Of a DNA stretch of 64,000 nt, positions 29,636-41,307 are shown one piece after another (within the stretch, counting starts at the first letter, position 1; every line of letters begins with the position of its first letter). The notes below the pieces were generated by a model. It was not told where the DNA came from and did not search any database. It saw only the letters and a program-made list of their open reading frames with translations. Origin of the DNA: Inhella gelatinilytica (GTDB taxonomy: Bacteria; Pseudomonadota; Gammaproteobacteria; Burkholderiales; Burkholderiaceae_C). The translations under genes and the position numbers were made by a program. The stretch lies in the NCBI RefSeq assembly GCF_016093295.1, contig NZ_JAEDAL010000003.1:62001-126000 (forward strand), in the 5' to 3' direction.

Positions 29636-30436
29636 TCAAAGCGTTGCGGCAATGATGGCGTTCAACCGCCCACTCTTTTGAAGTTTTGCCAAACCGCGAT
29701 CGAAGAGTTGCTGCCATTCCAGGCCCTTGGCGCTTTTGGCAAACACCAGATGCAGGGGCCCGGCGTTGAGGGGGCGGGGGAAGTAGGTCAGGGTTGCGGC
29801 CTCCTGGGCGGGAATGACCCGGCGCAGCAGGTCCAGGCCCACGGCCAGGGACATGGCCACGGCATCCACCCGACCCAGCAGCAGCTTGCGGAGGTTTTTG
29901 TCGTCCGATGGGGCCCGGTCCACCGTCAGCCGTCCCGTTTTTTCGGCCTCCTGAAACGCTTCACCGTACACATACCCCGTCGTCGCCCCAATACGCTTTC
30001 CCTTCAGGTCATCCAGGGTTTTCCAAGCCAGCGGTTCGCTGCGGCGATGGAACAGGACCTGCTGCTCCACAAACAGCGGCGCACTGAAATGAAATTTTTG
30101 CGCCCGCTCCGCCGTGACATACCAGGCTGCAGAGGCGACGGAAGTGCCAGCCTCCACTTGCAGCATGGCCCGCGCCCAGGGGAAGAACGCGAACTCAACC
30201 TGGATCCCCTCCTGCGCAAATGCCTCCCGAACAATTTGCAGCACAAAGCCTTGCTCGGGCAGTGCCTCCGACATGAACGGGGGCCACTCACCCGTGGCCA
30301 CCTTGACCGTGACAGGACTGGCCCAGGCGCCAGGGGCCAAGGCCACGTGCATCACCCAGGCGGCGGCAAGCTGGCGCCGCGAGACCCCAGCGATTGCAGA
30401 TTCTTCAAGGCGTGGTTGCAGGTGCGAAGGGGGCAT
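29636..30436 (-). CDS. Periplasmic solute-binding protein (family 3 type), no transporter nearby
   Basis: A 266-aa protein with a leader (RRQLAAAWVMHVALAPGAWA) and an SBP_bac_3 fold: VKVATGEWPPFMS, the FFPWARAMLQVEAG segment, and LDDLKGKRIGATTGYVYG hinge. Such proteins bind amino acids or signal ligands. There is no permease or ATPase next to it, and it follows the porin gene by 35 bp on the same strand. The start at 30436 lacks a clear ribosome site, so the N-terminus is uncertain. Confidence 0.75.
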   Translation of the reverse strand: MPPSHLQPRLEESAIAGVSRRQLAAAWVMHVALAPGAWASPVTVKVATGEWPPFMSEALPEQGFVLQIVREAFAQEGIQVEFAFFPWARAMLQVEAGTSVASAAWYVTAERAQKFHFSAPLFVEQQVLFHRRSEPLAWKTLDDLKGKRIGATTGYVYGEAFQEAEKTGRLTVDRAPSDDKNLRKLLLGRVDAVAMSLAVGLDLLRRVIPAQEAATLTYFPRPLNAGPLHLVFAKSAKGLEWQQLFDRGLAKLQKSGRLNAIIAATL

Positions 30437-30471
30437 GGACAAGGGGAGGGTCGGAGGTCGTGGGCGGCGTC

Positions 30472-31461
30472 TTAGAAGCGATGGGTCAGCCCCAAGCCCA
30501 GCGCGTGTTGCACCCGTGATGGGGGACGAAGATGCCCGGCGCTGAACGACAAAACGGTCCGTTTGGAAAAACCGTAATCCAGCCCCAGCCCCAGGAATCG
30601 TGACGCCCCTGCATCTTTGACCAAGCGCCCACCGCCAAGTTTGAGTGTCCACGGCCCCTGCGTACGGCTGGCGCCTAGCGTGAGCGCCCGTCCTGTACTG
30701 GGGCGCACGTCCGCATGGCGGCTGTGGTCGTAGCCCACCATCCAGGTCACGCCGATCCAGTGCGTTTTCAAACCGAGGAAGGTGTCGCGATCCCCGGCGC
30801 GATTGCGCGCGTGAGCCAGCAATCCCTGGGCCCCCGCGTGCTGGTAGCCAAGGGCCATGCCCAAGGCATGACCGCCGCCCCCGCCCGCCGTGGCGGATCG
30901 CTCGGGAGAACCGGACGCTTGCAGCGTGAGTCCGTGCCACTGGGGGGAGTCGTAGAAGACGCCATCACTGAGTCGCGCCGGTTCTGGTGCACCTTGGTTC
31001 GAGACCCGATCCGTGACGTAGTTCGAGTGCCAAAGCTGCCAGGCGGGCGACGCAATCCGGTTGAAGTTGTCCCAGGGGTCAAAGGCCCATGCATTGGCAT
31101 GGATCACATCCAGCGCCCGCCCCACGCGCAGGGTTCCCGCGTCGCCCCGCAACCCCACCGTTGCTTCGTCATGCCAAAAGGGGTTCTTTTCAGCGCCCTC
31201 GACCGCGCCGGTGTCCAACTCAAGGCGGTGGCTCAAACGGAAGGTCAGGCGCAGCCCGCCCTCCAGGTCTTCTTCACCGCTCAGGGCAATGTTGGATCGT
31301 TGCAAGGTCCCCACGTGGGACACGCGCGCAAAGTCTCGATACAGCCCGATGTCCAGATACCCACTCAGCATCACCCCGGCGGTTGAAGCGGGAACGCCGG
31401 CTCCCAGGCTCACAACGAGGCACAGACACCGAAGGGCTCGAACCGGCTCCTGAGACGACAT
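30472..31461 (-). CDS. Outer-membrane porin, general bacterial (Burkholderiales) type
   Basis: A 329-aa beta-barrel protein. It has a signal peptide (about 1-28), then alternating amphipathic strands typical of Gram-negative porins: LSGYLDIGLYRDF, RSNIALSGEEDLEGGLRLTFRLSHRL, and ending GLGLTHRF with the C-terminal Phe needed for barrel assembly. Probably a trimeric diffusion pore. Upstream of the solute-binding protein; the pair may serve uptake of the same solute. Confidence 0.88.
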   Translation of the reverse strand: MSSQEPVRALRCLCLVVSLGAGVPASTAGVMLSGYLDIGLYRDFARVSHVGTLQRSNIALSGEEDLEGGLRLTFRLSHRLELDTGAVEGAEKNPFWHDEATVGLRGDAGTLRVGRALDVIHANAWAFDPWDNFNRIASPAWQLWHSNYVTDRVSNQGAPEPARLSDGVFYDSPQWHGLTLQASGSPERSATAGGGGGHALGMALGYQHAGAQGLLAHARNRAGDRDTFLGLKTHWIGVTWMVGYDHSRHADVRPSTGRALTLGASRTQGPWTLKLGGGRLVKDAGASRFLGLGLDYGFSKRTVLSFSAGHLRPPSRVQHALGLGLTHRF

Positions 31462-31628
31462 TCCACCAACCCATGGTCCACGTCTGAATCATCTTGCCGG
31501 AAAAGTCCAGCAGCGAACAGGCCATCTTCCCTCGAAGAATCTCCATAGGAGCGGGCGAACCCGCCGATGATGGCGCAGGCCAGCCGTTTAGCGGGGCCAG
31601 GCGGTCTGCCTGCAGGGCCGCACCAGCG

Positions 31629-33302
31629 TCAGTCCGCGTTGAGCCCCAAGAGCGAGCGGCCCAGTGCTTCGGCGGCTTCAATCCCGTCCACGCCTGCGGA
31701 CATGATGCCGCCCGCATAGCCCGCGCCTTCGCCGGCCGGGTAGAGGCCGCGCACGTTCAGGCTTTGGTAGTCCTTGCCGCGCGTGATGCGCAAGGGGCTG
31801 GAGGTGCGGGTTTCAACGCCGGTGAGCACCGCGTCGGGGCGGTCAAAGCCGCGAATCTGGCGGCCAAAGGCGGGCAGGGCTTCGCGGATGGCCTCCAGCA
31901 CATAGGGCGGCAGCACGGTGCGGCCCTTTTCCTGCAATTGGGTGAGCGTGATGCCCGGTTTGTAGGAGGGCTCGACCTCCCCCAGCACCGTGGAGGGCTG
32001 GCGCTTGAGAAAGTCGCCCACCAGGGCGCCTGGCGCGCGGTAGCCCCCGCCGCCCAGCTCGTAGGCGCGGGATTCCCAGATGCGCTGGAAAGCCATGCCA
32101 TCGAGCGGGTTTACCGGCCCCTCGGCGTGGCCGTCTTGTCGGTAATCCTGTGGGTTGATGCCCACCACGATACCGGCATTGGCGTTGCGTTCAGCGCGTG
32201 AGTACTGGCTCATGCCATTCGTGACCACGCGTTCGGGCTCGGAGGTGGCCGCCACCACCGTGCCACCGGGGCACATGCAGAAGCTGTAGACCGAACGCCC
32301 GTTTTTGGCGTGGTGCACCAGCTTGTAGTCGGCCGCCCCGAGGATGGGGTTACCGGCGTTGGGGCCAAAACGCGCTGCATCGATCAGGCTTTGCGGGTGC
32401 TCGATGCGGAAGCCTACGGAGAAAGGCTTGGCCTCCATGAAGACGCCGCGCTGGTGCAGCATCGCAAAAGTGTCGCGCGCGCTGTGGCCCAAGGCCAGGA
32501 TCACATGATCGGTGGTGATCTGCTCGCCCGATTCGAGGCTCAGGCCCTGCACCACGCCGTTTTCAATCAGCAGGTCGGTCACCTTCTGTTCAAAGCGGAT
32601 TTCGCCGCCCAGCGCTTCGATGTCGGCTCGCATCTTTTCGATCATGCTCACCAAGCGGAACGTACCGATGTGGGGTTTGCTGACGAAGAGAATTTCTTCG
32701 GGTGCACCGGCCTTGACGAACTCCGTCAACACCTTGCGGGTCAAAAACCGCGGGTCCGAGATTTGGCTGTAGAGCTTTCCATCTGAAAACGTGCCCGCGC
32801 CACCTTCGCCGAATTGCACGTTGCTCTCGGGCGTGAGCACGCCCTGGCGCCACAGGCCCCAGGTGTCTTTGGTGCGCTTGCGCACGGTGCGGCCGCGCTC
32901 CAGCACCAGTGGTCGGAGGCCCATCTGGGCCAGGATGAGCGCGGCAAACAGGCCACAAGGCCCAAAGCCCACGACCACCGGGCGGCGGCGCCCCTCTTGC
33001 GCGTAGAAATCGGCCGGCGCGTGACCGATGACGTGATAACCGGTGTCGGGGCTGGGGCGCAAGTGCGCGTCACCCTGGGCCAGCAATTGCGCCTCGCGGG
33101 CTGGGTCAGCCAGTTCGCAGTCCAGCGTGTAGATCAGCTGCATCGCCGTCTTCTTGCGCGCGTCATGGGCGCGCTTGAAGACGGTGAAGGCCACCAGTTC
33201 GGCCTTTTGGTCTGGCTTCAAGCCCAGGCGCTGCAACACGGCGGTGTGCAATTGCTCCTCGGTGTGGTTCAGCGGCAGACGCAGGTCGGTGATTCGAAGC
33301 AT
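31629..33302 (-). CDS. FAD-dependent dehydrogenase, COG2509-like
   Basis: A 557-aa flavoprotein of unknown substrate. An N-terminal alpha/beta domain (1-95) is followed by the FAD-binding motif VVVGFGPCGLFAALILAQMG and the E of LERG, then the middle segment FGEGGAGTFSDGKLY and the C-terminal GLYPAGEGAGYAGGIMSAGVDGIEAAEALG that closes the FAD site. The function of this family is not established. Its ATG at 33302 lies just past the terminator of the upstream small gene. Confidence 0.88.
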   Translation of the reverse strand: MLRITDLRLPLNHTEEQLHTAVLQRLGLKPDQKAELVAFTVFKRAHDARKKTAMQLIYTLDCELADPAREAQLLAQGDAHLRPSPDTGYHVIGHAPADFYAQEGRRRPVVVGFGPCGLFAALILAQMGLRPLVLERGRTVRKRTKDTWGLWRQGVLTPESNVQFGEGGAGTFSDGKLYSQISDPRFLTRKVLTEFVKAGAPEEILFVSKPHIGTFRLVSMIEKMRADIEALGGEIRFEQKVTDLLIENGVVQGLSLESGEQITTDHVILALGHSARDTFAMLHQRGVFMEAKPFSVGFRIEHPQSLIDAARFGPNAGNPILGAADYKLVHHAKNGRSVYSFCMCPGGTVVAATSEPERVVTNGMSQYSRAERNANAGIVVGINPQDYRQDGHAEGPVNPLDGMAFQRIWESRAYELGGGGYRAPGALVGDFLKRQPSTVLGEVEPSYKPGITLTQLQEKGRTVLPPYVLEAIREALPAFGRQIRGFDRPDAVLTGVETRTSSPLRITRGKDYQSLNVRGLYPAGEGAGYAGGIMSAGVDGIEAAEALGRSLLGLNAD

Positions 33303-33314
33303 GGTGGGTCAAGC

Positions 33315-33344
33315 TAAAAAAACTACGGCGCCCCAGGGCGCCGT
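33315..33344 (-). terminator. Terminator of the small basic protein gene
   Basis: Stem CGGCGCCC/GGGCGCCG (33325-33343) with a run of seven U after it on the minus strand (33315-33321). It lies between the 54-aa gene and the FAD dehydrogenase start. Confidence 0.75.
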
Positions 33345-33367
33345 GAAGACATCCGAGCGGCGAGCTC

Positions 33368-33532
33368 TTAGCCTTGGTGCGGGCGCTTGCCGGGGTTCTT
33401 CTTGCTGCGGGTGTGCGAACCCCGCTCTTGGCTGCGCTTTTGGCCGCGCGCCGGGGTGAACGTCACGCCAGCGGGCGTGACAGGGCGCGGAGTGGCTTTG
33501 CGGTCGGCTTCGGTACGGATCTTGTTGCCCAT
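33368..33532 (-). CDS. Small very basic protein, unknown function
   Basis: A 54-codon gene, start ATG at 33532 (MGNKIRTEADRKATP), ending GKRPHQG. Lys/Arg make up about a quarter of the residues and there is no hydrophobic segment. It has its own terminator and a long upstream gap of 280 bp, which supports it being a real, separately expressed gene. It could bind nucleic acid, but that is only an inference from charge. Confidence 0.65.
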   Translation of the reverse strand: MGNKIRTEADRKATPRPVTPAGVTFTPARGQKRSQERGSHTRSKKNPGKRPHQG

Positions 33533-33762
33533 GGTGTGGCTTTCGAAAAAATGTGAATTTGACAGCCAGAAGTCCACAACGGTTTCGGCCCTGTGCTTGC
33601 AAAGCCCGCGCGCGCAAACGGGCACAGACTCAGCAAGCCGGGCGAGAGTTTAGGCGATGTGTCCCGAGCCCGGGGTTCAGCCCCATTTCTAGGGTCTCGC
33701 GCCGCGTGCAATTCAGGGCGTCGCAGGGCGGGCGCCGGGGTTACCGCGGGGTGGCCACGGCA

Positions 33763-33793
33763 AGAAAAAGAGCCGATCACTGGACCGGCTCTT
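33763..33793 (-). terminator. Terminator of the actP-DUF485 operon
   Basis: Stem AGAGCCG...CGGCTCT (33769-33792) followed on the minus strand by U-rich sequence (33763-33768), 20 bp after the actP stop. Confidence 0.78.
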
Positions 33794-33812
33794 CGGGCAG
33801 GGACCGTGGGGT

Positions 33813-35534
33813 TCAGTGCCCGCTGGCGCCGGCGGCACCCAGGCCGGTTTCCGAGCGCACCTGCTGCGCGGCAAAGGCGGCCCGCTCCTTCGCGGCCTGG
33901 GCCGATCGGTCCAGGATGGAGAACAGCCAGATGCCGACGAAGGCGATGGTCATGGAGAACAGGGCGGGCGAGGTGTAGGGGAACCAGGCCGAGCCTTTGG
34001 GGTTGCCCAGCGTGGCTTCCCACACCGAGGGGCTGACCACGGTCAGGCCCACCGAGGAGATCAGGCCCAGGAAGCCACCGATCACCGCGCCCTTGGTGGT
34101 GCAGTCCTTCCACAGCACGCTCATGAAGAGCACCGGGAAGTTGGCGCTGGCGGCGATGGCGAAAGCCAGGCTGACCATGAAGGCGATGTTCTGCTTCTCA
34201 AAGGCAATGCCCAGCACCACGGCGACCACGCCCAAGGCCAGGGTGGTGAGGCGCGAAACCTTGAGCTCCGAGGCGGAGTCCGCCTTGCCCTGCTTGAACA
34301 CCGTGGCGTAGAGGTCGTGGCTGACGGCCGAAGCGCCCGAGAGCGTCAGGCCGGCCACCACGGCCAGGATGGTGGCGAAGGCCACGGCCGAAATGAAGCC
34401 GTAAAACACATTGCCGCCGACCGTCTTGGCCACCAGCACAGCCGCCATATTGGCCGTGCCCGCGCCACCCTTGATGACGCCCTTCGCCGTGTCGGCCATT
34501 TCGGGGTTGGTCAACACCAGGGTGATGGCGCCAAAGCCGATGAAGAAGATCAGGATGTAGAAGTAGCCAATCCAGGTCGTGGCCCAGAACACGGACTTGC
34601 GCGCCTCCTTGGCGTCCGGCACGGTGAAGAAGCGCATCAGGATGTGGGGCAGGCCGGCGGTGCCGAACATCAGCGCCATGCCGAAGCTGATGGCCGAGAT
34701 CGGGTCCTTGATGAAGCCGCCCGGGCCCATGATGGACAGACCGGCGCTGGCCGCGGCGGCGGCGTCTTTGCCGCTTTGGGCGGCGATGTCCGACTTGACC
34801 TGCACCGCCTTGGCGAAAAGGGCCTCGGGGCTGAACCCGTACTGCGCCATCACCATGAAGGCCATGAAGGTCACGCCCGAGAGCAGCAGCACGGCCTTGA
34901 TGATCTGCACCCAGGTGGTGGCCGTCATGCCGCCAAAGAGCACGTAGATCATCATCAGCGCGCCCACCAGCACCACGGCGACCCAGTACTCCAGGCCGAA
35001 CAGCAGTTTGATCAGCGAGCCGGCGCCCACCATTTGGGCGATCAGGTAGAAGGCCACGACCACCAGCGTGCCGCTCGCTGCAAAAGCGCGAATCGGCGTT
35101 TGCTTGAAGCGGTACCCGGCCACGTCCGCAAAAGTGAATTTGCCCAGGTTGCGAAGGCGCTCGGCCATCAGGAAGGTGATGACGGGCCAGCCGACCAAGA
35201 AGCCGATGGAGTAGATCAAGCCGTCATAGCCGTTGGCCATGACGGCGGCCGAAATGCCCAAGAAGGACGCGGCGCTCATGTAGTCACCGGCAATCGCCAG
35301 ACCGTTCTGGAAGCCCGTGATACCGCCGCCGGCGGTGTAGAAGTCCGCCGCCGAGCGCGTGCGGCCGGCCGCCCACTTGGTGATCCACAGCGTGCCCACC
35401 ACGAAGAGGCTGAACATCGAGATGGCGGTCCAATTGGTGGCCTGCTTGGCCGTGGGGCCCAGGTCACCGCCCGCTGCAAAGGCCGAACCCGCAAGGGCAA
35501 GACCAATCAGGGCGAGGTAGCGGGAGGCTTTCAT
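33813..35534 (-). CDS. actP: Cation/acetate symporter
   Basis: Sodium:solute symporter family uptake of acetate and related short acids across the inner membrane. The start at 35534 ([14 protein letters not shown]) gives 573 aa with a leader and about 13 helices. Typical segments are [30 protein letters not shown] and the [25 protein letters not shown] region. It overlaps the DUF485 gene by 4 bp. With acs 1.2 kb away it forms an acetate uptake and activation module. Confidence 0.95.
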   Translation of the reverse strand: MKASRYLALIGLALAGSAFAAGGDLGPTAKQATNWTAISMFSLFVVGTLWITKWAAGRTRSAADFYTAGGGITGFQNGLAIAGDYMSAASFLGISAAVMANGYDGLIYSIGFLVGWPVITFLMAERLRNLGKFTFADVAGYRFKQTPIRAFAASGTLVVVAFYLIAQMVGAGSLIKLLFGLEYWVAVVLVGALMMIYVLFGGMTATTWVQIIKAVLLLSGVTFMAFMVMAQYGFSPEALFAKAVQVKSDIAAQSGKDAAAAASAGLSIMGPGGFIKDPISAISFGMALMFGTAGLPHILMRFFTVPDAKEARKSVFWATTWIGYFYILIFFIGFGAITLVLTNPEMADTAKGVIKGGAGTANMAAVLVAKTVGGNVFYGFISAVAFATILAVVAGLTLSGASAVSHDLYATVFKQGKADSASELKVSRLTTLALGVVAVVLGIAFEKQNIAFMVSLAFAIAASANFPVLFMSVLWKDCTTKGAVIGGFLGLISSVGLTVVSPSVWEATLGNPKGSAWFPYTSPALFSMTIAFVGIWLFSILDRSAQAAKERAAFAAQQVRSETGLGAAGASGH

Positions 35535-35839
35535 TGGTGCACATCCTTCAGCAGAGATTGCGTCAGCGCGTCGAACTCCTTGTTCGCGCGGTAGACGTAG
35601 AGACCGGTGATGGCGATGGTGAACACGATCACGGCCATGCCGATGGGCACACCCACCGTGGTCACGCCGGCGCCGAGCGGTGCGGCGAGGAAGGGCTTGT
35701 TGAAGGCAATCAGGGCCACATAGCCGTAGTAGGCCAGCAGCATCAAGACGGTGAGCAGCGCGCCCAGCGCATTGCGCTTGCGGCGCAACTCCAGGTACTG
35801 CGGGTGGCGCTGAATGCGCTGAACGATGGAATCCGCCAT
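35531..35839 (-). CDS. DUF485 membrane protein (YjcH-like)
   Basis: A 102-aa inner-membrane protein with two helices (about 25-45 and 60-82) and a short loop. Start at 35839 is preceded by GGAGACTTCC. In E. coli the homologue yjcH sits between acs and actP; here it directly precedes actP with ATGA overlap. Probably supports ActP, but its role is not established. Confidence 0.92.
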   Translation of the reverse strand: MADSIVQRIQRHPQYLELRRKRNALGALLTVLMLLAYYGYVALIAFNKPFLAAPLGAGVTTVGVPIGMAVIVFTIAITGLYVYRANKEFDALTQSLLKDVHQ

Positions 35840-35930
35840 GGAAGTCTCCGGGGAGAAAGGATGGGCGGATTCTTTGAAGGGGCGCTGACCCTGCTCTGAC
35901 GCGGAACTTGCGCCAAGCTTGCAGGGGCCG

Positions 35931-35960
35931 GAAAAACAAACGCCGCCCCGAGGGGCGGCG
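35931..35960 (-). terminator. Terminator of the UPF0114 gene
   Basis: Hairpin arms CGCCGCCCC/GGGGCGGCG (35941-35960, with an overlapping GAG loop) followed by U-rich TTTGTTTTTC on the minus strand. Confidence 0.75.
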
Positions 35961-35981
35961 TGGGCACTCAGGGACTTTCCC

Positions 35982-36584
35982 TTAGTGGCTGTTTTGTGGG
36001 CCGGCGGGCGGGTGCAGCAGGCGATCGGTGTAGGCAATGGCCAGGGCCGAAAGCAGGAAGACGACATGAATGATCGTTTGCCACATCACCGTGTGCGTGG
36101 TGTAACTCTGAGCGTTGATGAAGGTTTTGAGCAGGTGAATGGATGAGATGCCGATGATGGCCGTGGCCAGCTTGACCTTGAGTACCGAGGCATTCACATG
36201 GCTCAGCCACTCGGGTTGGTCAGGGTGGCCCTCAAGGTGCATGCGCGACACAAAGGTTTCGTAGCCGCCGACGATCACCATGATCAGCAAGTTGCTGATC
36301 ATGACCACGTCGATCAGGCCCAGAACCACCAGCATGATCAGCGTCTCATTGAGCGCCGGAGGCAGCGCGTTGCCGGCCACGTCTTTGGCGATATACCCGG
36401 TGCTGGTGATCAGGATCTGCAAAGCCTCTTTGCTGCCGAACGCGGCTTCGACCAGATGCACCAGTTCCACCCAAAAGTGAAACACATACACCGCCTGGGC
36501 CAGGATCAAGCCCAAGTACAGCGGCAACTGCAACCACCGACTGGCAAAAATGAGGTTGGGCAGGGGACGCAAGGGATGGGACAT
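35982..36584 (-). CDS. UPF0114 (YqhA/TIGR00645) membrane protein
   Basis: A 200-aa inner-membrane protein with four hydrophobic segments (about 20-38, 80-105, 130-155 and 165-185). Family motifs [18 protein letters not shown] and [25 protein letters not shown] are clear. Function unknown. It faces away from acs with a 126-bp gap. Confidence 0.92.
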   Translation of the reverse strand: MSHPLRPLPNLIFASRWLQLPLYLGLILAQAVYVFHFWVELVHLVEAAFGSKEALQILITSTGYIAKDVAGNALPPALNETLIMLVVLGLIDVVMISNLLIMVIVGGYETFVSRMHLEGHPDQPEWLSHVNASVLKVKLATAIIGISSIHLLKTFINAQSYTTHTVMWQTIIHVVFLLSALAIAYTDRLLHPPAGPQNSH

Positions 36585-36710
36585 GGGAGCTCCGTTTAAC
36601 AGCGGCGCGATTCTAGGGAATGGCCCTAGGTGCGTCGGCGGGCAAGGTAAGGGTTTCGTCAGCGGACACTTGGATCATTCCCATCAAACTTTTCAAAGTG
36701 GAGTGACTGG

Positions 36711-38654
<1,944 letters not shown>

Positions 38655-38713
38655 TCCTGCCGCCGCGCCAGCGGCGGGCACCGTCAGCGCGATCGTCGGG
38701 GGACGGCGTAGCC

Positions 38714-38755
38714 GACAAGCCGGCCATCCTCGATCAATTGGCAAAGGCCAACTGA
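38714..38755 (+). pseudogene. Fossil 3' end of a second acs gene
   Basis: The 42 bp read [13 protein letters not shown]-stop, almost the same as the last codons of acs just upstream ([12 protein letters not shown]-stop). Of the twelve codons from Pro to Asn, four differ and all four differences are silent. This pattern fits the tail of a diverged, once-functional acs paralogue rather than a fresh duplication. Nothing else of such a gene is seen; the 60 bp before it is GC-rich without homology to acs. Confidence 0.6.
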
Positions 38756-38766
38756 GGGCCTAAAGG

Positions 38767-38804
38767 CCAAAACAATCGGGCCCCGCGGGGCCCGATTGTT
38801 TTGG
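38767..38804. terminator. Long bidirectional terminator between acs and cytochrome c gene
   Basis: Perfect palindrome with 18-bp arms starting CCAAAACAATCGGGCCCC, flanked by A/T-rich arm ends that supply the U-run in both directions. It serves the converging acs and cytochrome genes. Confidence 0.88.
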
Positions 38805-38816
38805 CGCTTGGCGTGT

Positions 38817-39128
38817 TTACTTCAGGCTCAAGATCCAAGCCACGAGCTTCTTGGACTCTTCCGGCGTCACGCTGTTGGGGGGCATGGGGGCGTTGCCCCA
38901 ATTGCCGCTGCCGCCCTTGATGATTTTGTCGGCCAGCATGGCAGCCGCCTTGCTGTCCTTGGCGTACTTGGCGGCCACTTCCTTGAACGAGGGGCCGACG
39001 ACTTTCTTGTCAACGGTGTGGCAGGTCAGGCAGGCTTTCTTCTGAGCCAGGGCTTGGTCAGCCTGAGCGGCCGTGTTGGCGGCCAGGGCTGCGACGGTCA
39101 GCACAACAGTGCGAAGCGTAGCGTTCAT
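38817..39128 (-). CDS. Class I c-type cytochrome (c551/c552-like), periplasmic
   Basis: A 103-aa monohaem electron carrier. Signal peptide about 1-24, haem attachment CLTCH (C33, C36, H37) and axial Met in NAPMPP (M82). 103 aa is the common size for such small cytochromes that donate electrons to terminal oxidases or reductases. Single gene with its own terminator. Confidence 0.93.
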   Translation of the reverse strand: MNATLRTVVLTVAALAANTAAQADQALAQKKACLTCHTVDKKVVGPSFKEVAAKYAKDSKAAAMLADKIIKGGSGNWGNAPMPPNSVTPEESKKLVAWILSLK

Positions 39129-39244
39129 GGAGTCATCCTCTGGGAAGGTTGGGGGGGAACAAACGGGCTGATTGTGCGGGGTTTTCGTGCGATTTCGCGC
39201 GTAAAGTGCCTGCGTCAGCCGACGGAATTGACGTGGAGGTCCCT

Positions 39245-39484
39245 ATGGCGCTGGTGCTATTGGCAGTGGTTCTGATTCTGCTCAAATTTCTTGAAATCGG
39301 TCCCGTTGCCGGCTGGTCGTGGGTTTGGGTGTTGTCGCCTTTGGCCGGGGCTGTGGCCTGGTGGGCTTGGGCCGATGCCACGGGCTATACCCAGCGCAAG
39401 GCGATGGACAAATTGGACGAGCGCAAAGAAGAGCGTCGACGCAAGGTCATGGCGGCGCTGGGGACCGACAAGACCAAACGTTGA
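39245..39484 (+). CDS. Small Trp-rich membrane protein (TIGR04438 type)
   Basis: A 79-aa protein with two hydrophobic segments (about 2-16 and 22-42) rich in Trp (WSWVWVL, WWAWAD), then a charged Lys/Arg/Glu tail (KAMDKLDERKEERRRKVM). This matches a betaproteobacterial family of small Trp-rich proteins of unknown function. Divergent from the cytochrome gene and convergent with ilvD. Confidence 0.82.
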   Translation: MALVLLAVVLILLKFLEIGPVAGWSWVWVLSPLAGAVAWWAWADATGYTQRKAMDKLDERKEERRRKVMAALGTDKTKR

Positions 39485-39519
39485 CCCCAAAACACCAGGT
39501 TCCTCAGTGGCGCGGCTGA

Positions 39520-41202
39520 CTATTCAAAACGGTCCAAGACCGCGCCGGAGCTGGCTGAGCTGGCACTGAAGGCAAATTTGGCCAAAACGCCGCGGGTGTA
39601 GCGGGGCGCTGGCCGCACCCAGGCGGCCTTGCGGCGGGCGATCTCCTCGGCGGGCACGTTCAGCTGCAGCAGCAACTGGTGCGCGTCCACGGTGATGGAG
39701 TCCCCCTCTTGCACCAGGGCGATGGTGCCGCCCTCGTAGGCCTCCGGGGCCACGTGGCCGACCACCATGCCCCAGGTGCCCCCGCTGAAGCGGCCATCGG
39801 TGATCAGACCGACCGACTCCCCCAGGCCCTGGCCAATCAATGCGCCCGTGGGCGCCAGCATCTCCGGCATGCCCGGGCCGCCCTTGGGGCCGAGGTAGCG
39901 CAGCACCATCACATCGCCGGCTTGGATCTTGCCCGCCATGATGGCGGCCAGCGCCGACTGCTCGTCGTCGAACACCCGCGCCGGGCCGGTGATGACCGGG
40001 TTCTTCAGCCCGGTGATCTTGGCCACGCAGCCTTCGGGCGAGAGATTGCCCTTCAGGATGGCCAAGTGGCCTTCGGCGTAGATCGGCTGGCTGACGGGCC
40101 GGATGACGTCTTGATCGGCGCGCAGATCGGGCACCTCGGCCAGGTTCTCGGCCACGGTCTTGCCGGTGATGGTGAGGCAGTCGCCATGCAGCAGCCCGTG
40201 CTTCAGCAATTCCTTCATCACGGCCGGAATGCCCCCCGCGCGGTGCAGGTCGATGGCCAGGTACTTGCCGCTGGGCTTGAGATCACAGAGGACGGGCGTG
40301 CGGCGGCGCACGCGCTCGAAGTCATCAATCGTCCACTCCACCCCGGCCGCATGGGCAATTGCCAAGTAGTGCAGCACGGCATTGGTGGAGCCCCCGGTGG
40401 CCATGATGACGGCCACAGCGTTCTCGATGGCCTCTTTCGTCACGATGTCCTTGGGCTTCAGATCGGCCTTCACGGCCTCGACCAGGATCGCAGCGGCCTT
40501 TTTGACGTTCTCCACCACCTCGTCCTCCACATTGGCCATGGTGGAGGAGTAGGGCAGGCTGACGCCCAGCGCCTCGAAGGACGAGCTCATGGTGTTGGCG
40601 GTGTACATGCCGCCGCAGGAGCCGCTGCCGGGGATGGCGCGCTTCTCGATCTGGCAAAAGTCCTCTTCGCTCATCTTCCCGGCACTGAACTGGCCCACGG
40701 CCTCGAAGACCGAGACGATGTTCAGGTCCTGGCCCTTGTACTTGCCGGGCAGGATGGTGCCGCCATACACATACAGCGAGGGCACATTGGCGCGCAGCAT
40801 GCCCATCAGGCCGCCGGGCATGTTCTTGTCGCAGCCGCCAATCACCAGCACGCCGTCCATCCACTGGCCGCCCACGCAGGTTTCCACGCAGTCGGCAATC
40901 ACCTCGCGGCTGACCAGCGAGTACTTCATGCCCTCGGTGCCCATGGCCATGCCGTCGCTGATGGTGGGGGTGCCGAAGACCTGCGGGTTGGCGCCGGCTT
41001 CTTTCAGGCCGATCACCGCCGCGTCGGCCAGCTTCTGCAGGCCGGAGTTGCAGGGCGTGATGGTGGAGTGGCCGTTGGCCACGCCGATCATGGGCTTGCC
41101 GAAGTCGCCCTCCTGGTAGCCCATGCCGTAGTACATGGAACGGTTGGGCGCGCGGGCGACGCCCTCGGTGATGTTCTTGGAGCGGCGGTTGACGTTGGAC
41201 AT
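39520..41202 (-). CDS. ilvD: Dihydroxy-acid dehydratase
   Basis: Third common step of Ile, Val, Leu synthesis, an Fe-S dehydratase. The start at 41202 ([19 protein letters not shown]) is chosen because the frame upstream is not conserved; 560 aa. Conserved [21 protein letters not shown] and [14 protein letters not shown] cysteines and the RFSGGTWG C-terminal segment are present. The tail ends in an unusual Ser/Ala-rich stretch. Divergent from a LysR regulator with palindromic sites between. Confidence 0.96.
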   Translation of the reverse strand: MSNVNRRSKNITEGVARAPNRSMYYGMGYQEGDFGKPMIGVANGHSTITPCNSGLQKLADAAVIGLKEAGANPQVFGTPTISDGMAMGTEGMKYSLVSREVIADCVETCVGGQWMDGVLVIGGCDKNMPGGLMGMLRANVPSLYVYGGTILPGKYKGQDLNIVSVFEAVGQFSAGKMSEEDFCQIEKRAIPGSGSCGGMYTANTMSSSFEALGVSLPYSSTMANVEDEVVENVKKAAAILVEAVKADLKPKDIVTKEAIENAVAVIMATGGSTNAVLHYLAIAHAAGVEWTIDDFERVRRRTPVLCDLKPSGKYLAIDLHRAGGIPAVMKELLKHGLLHGDCLTITGKTVAENLAEVPDLRADQDVIRPVSQPIYAEGHLAILKGNLSPEGCVAKITGLKNPVITGPARVFDDEQSALAAIMAGKIQAGDVMVLRYLGPKGGPGMPEMLAPTGALIGQGLGESVGLITDGRFSGGTWGMVVGHVAPEAYEGGTIALVQEGDSITVDAHQLLLQLNVPAEEIARRKAAWVRPAPRYTRGVLAKFAFSASSASSGAVLDRFE

Positions 41203-41222
41203 GGCGGGCGGTCCTGTTGGAA

Positions 41223-41307
41223 TGACACTGGGTGTCAGTATTCCGATCTCAATTGATTCGATCAAGATCGTAAATGTTGATATATTGATTCCAGTATGGA
41301 ATCAATA
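41223..41307. promoter_or_regulatory. Palindromic operator region between ilvD and the LysR gene
   Basis: Three dyads are packed in the 93-bp gap. TGACAC-TGG-GTGTCA lies at 41223-41237 in the ilvD leader. TTGAT-TCG-ATCAA (41253-41265) overlaps a likely ilvD -35. An 11-bp perfect dyad TATTGATTCCA-GTA-TGGAATCAATA covers 41283-41307 and includes the LysR start codon at 41296. The 8-mer ATTGATTC occurs at 41252 and 41284 and inverted at 41299. The TNA-type symmetry fits LysR binding. Confidence 0.6.

Noticed and set aside
33816-35594. A 592-codon plus-strand frame across actP
   Set aside because: Antisense to the well-conserved actP; composition is His/Gly/Gln/Arg-rich without domains.
38661-38712. 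Upstream part of the duplicated acs tail as a longer coding remnant
   Set aside because: Reading the same frame back gives Arg/Pro/Ser-rich sequence with no likeness to acs, so only the last 14 codons are called.
39679-41256. A 525-codon plus-strand frame across ilvD
   Set aside because: Shadow of ilvD with His/Gly/Ala/Asp-biased composition and no motif.
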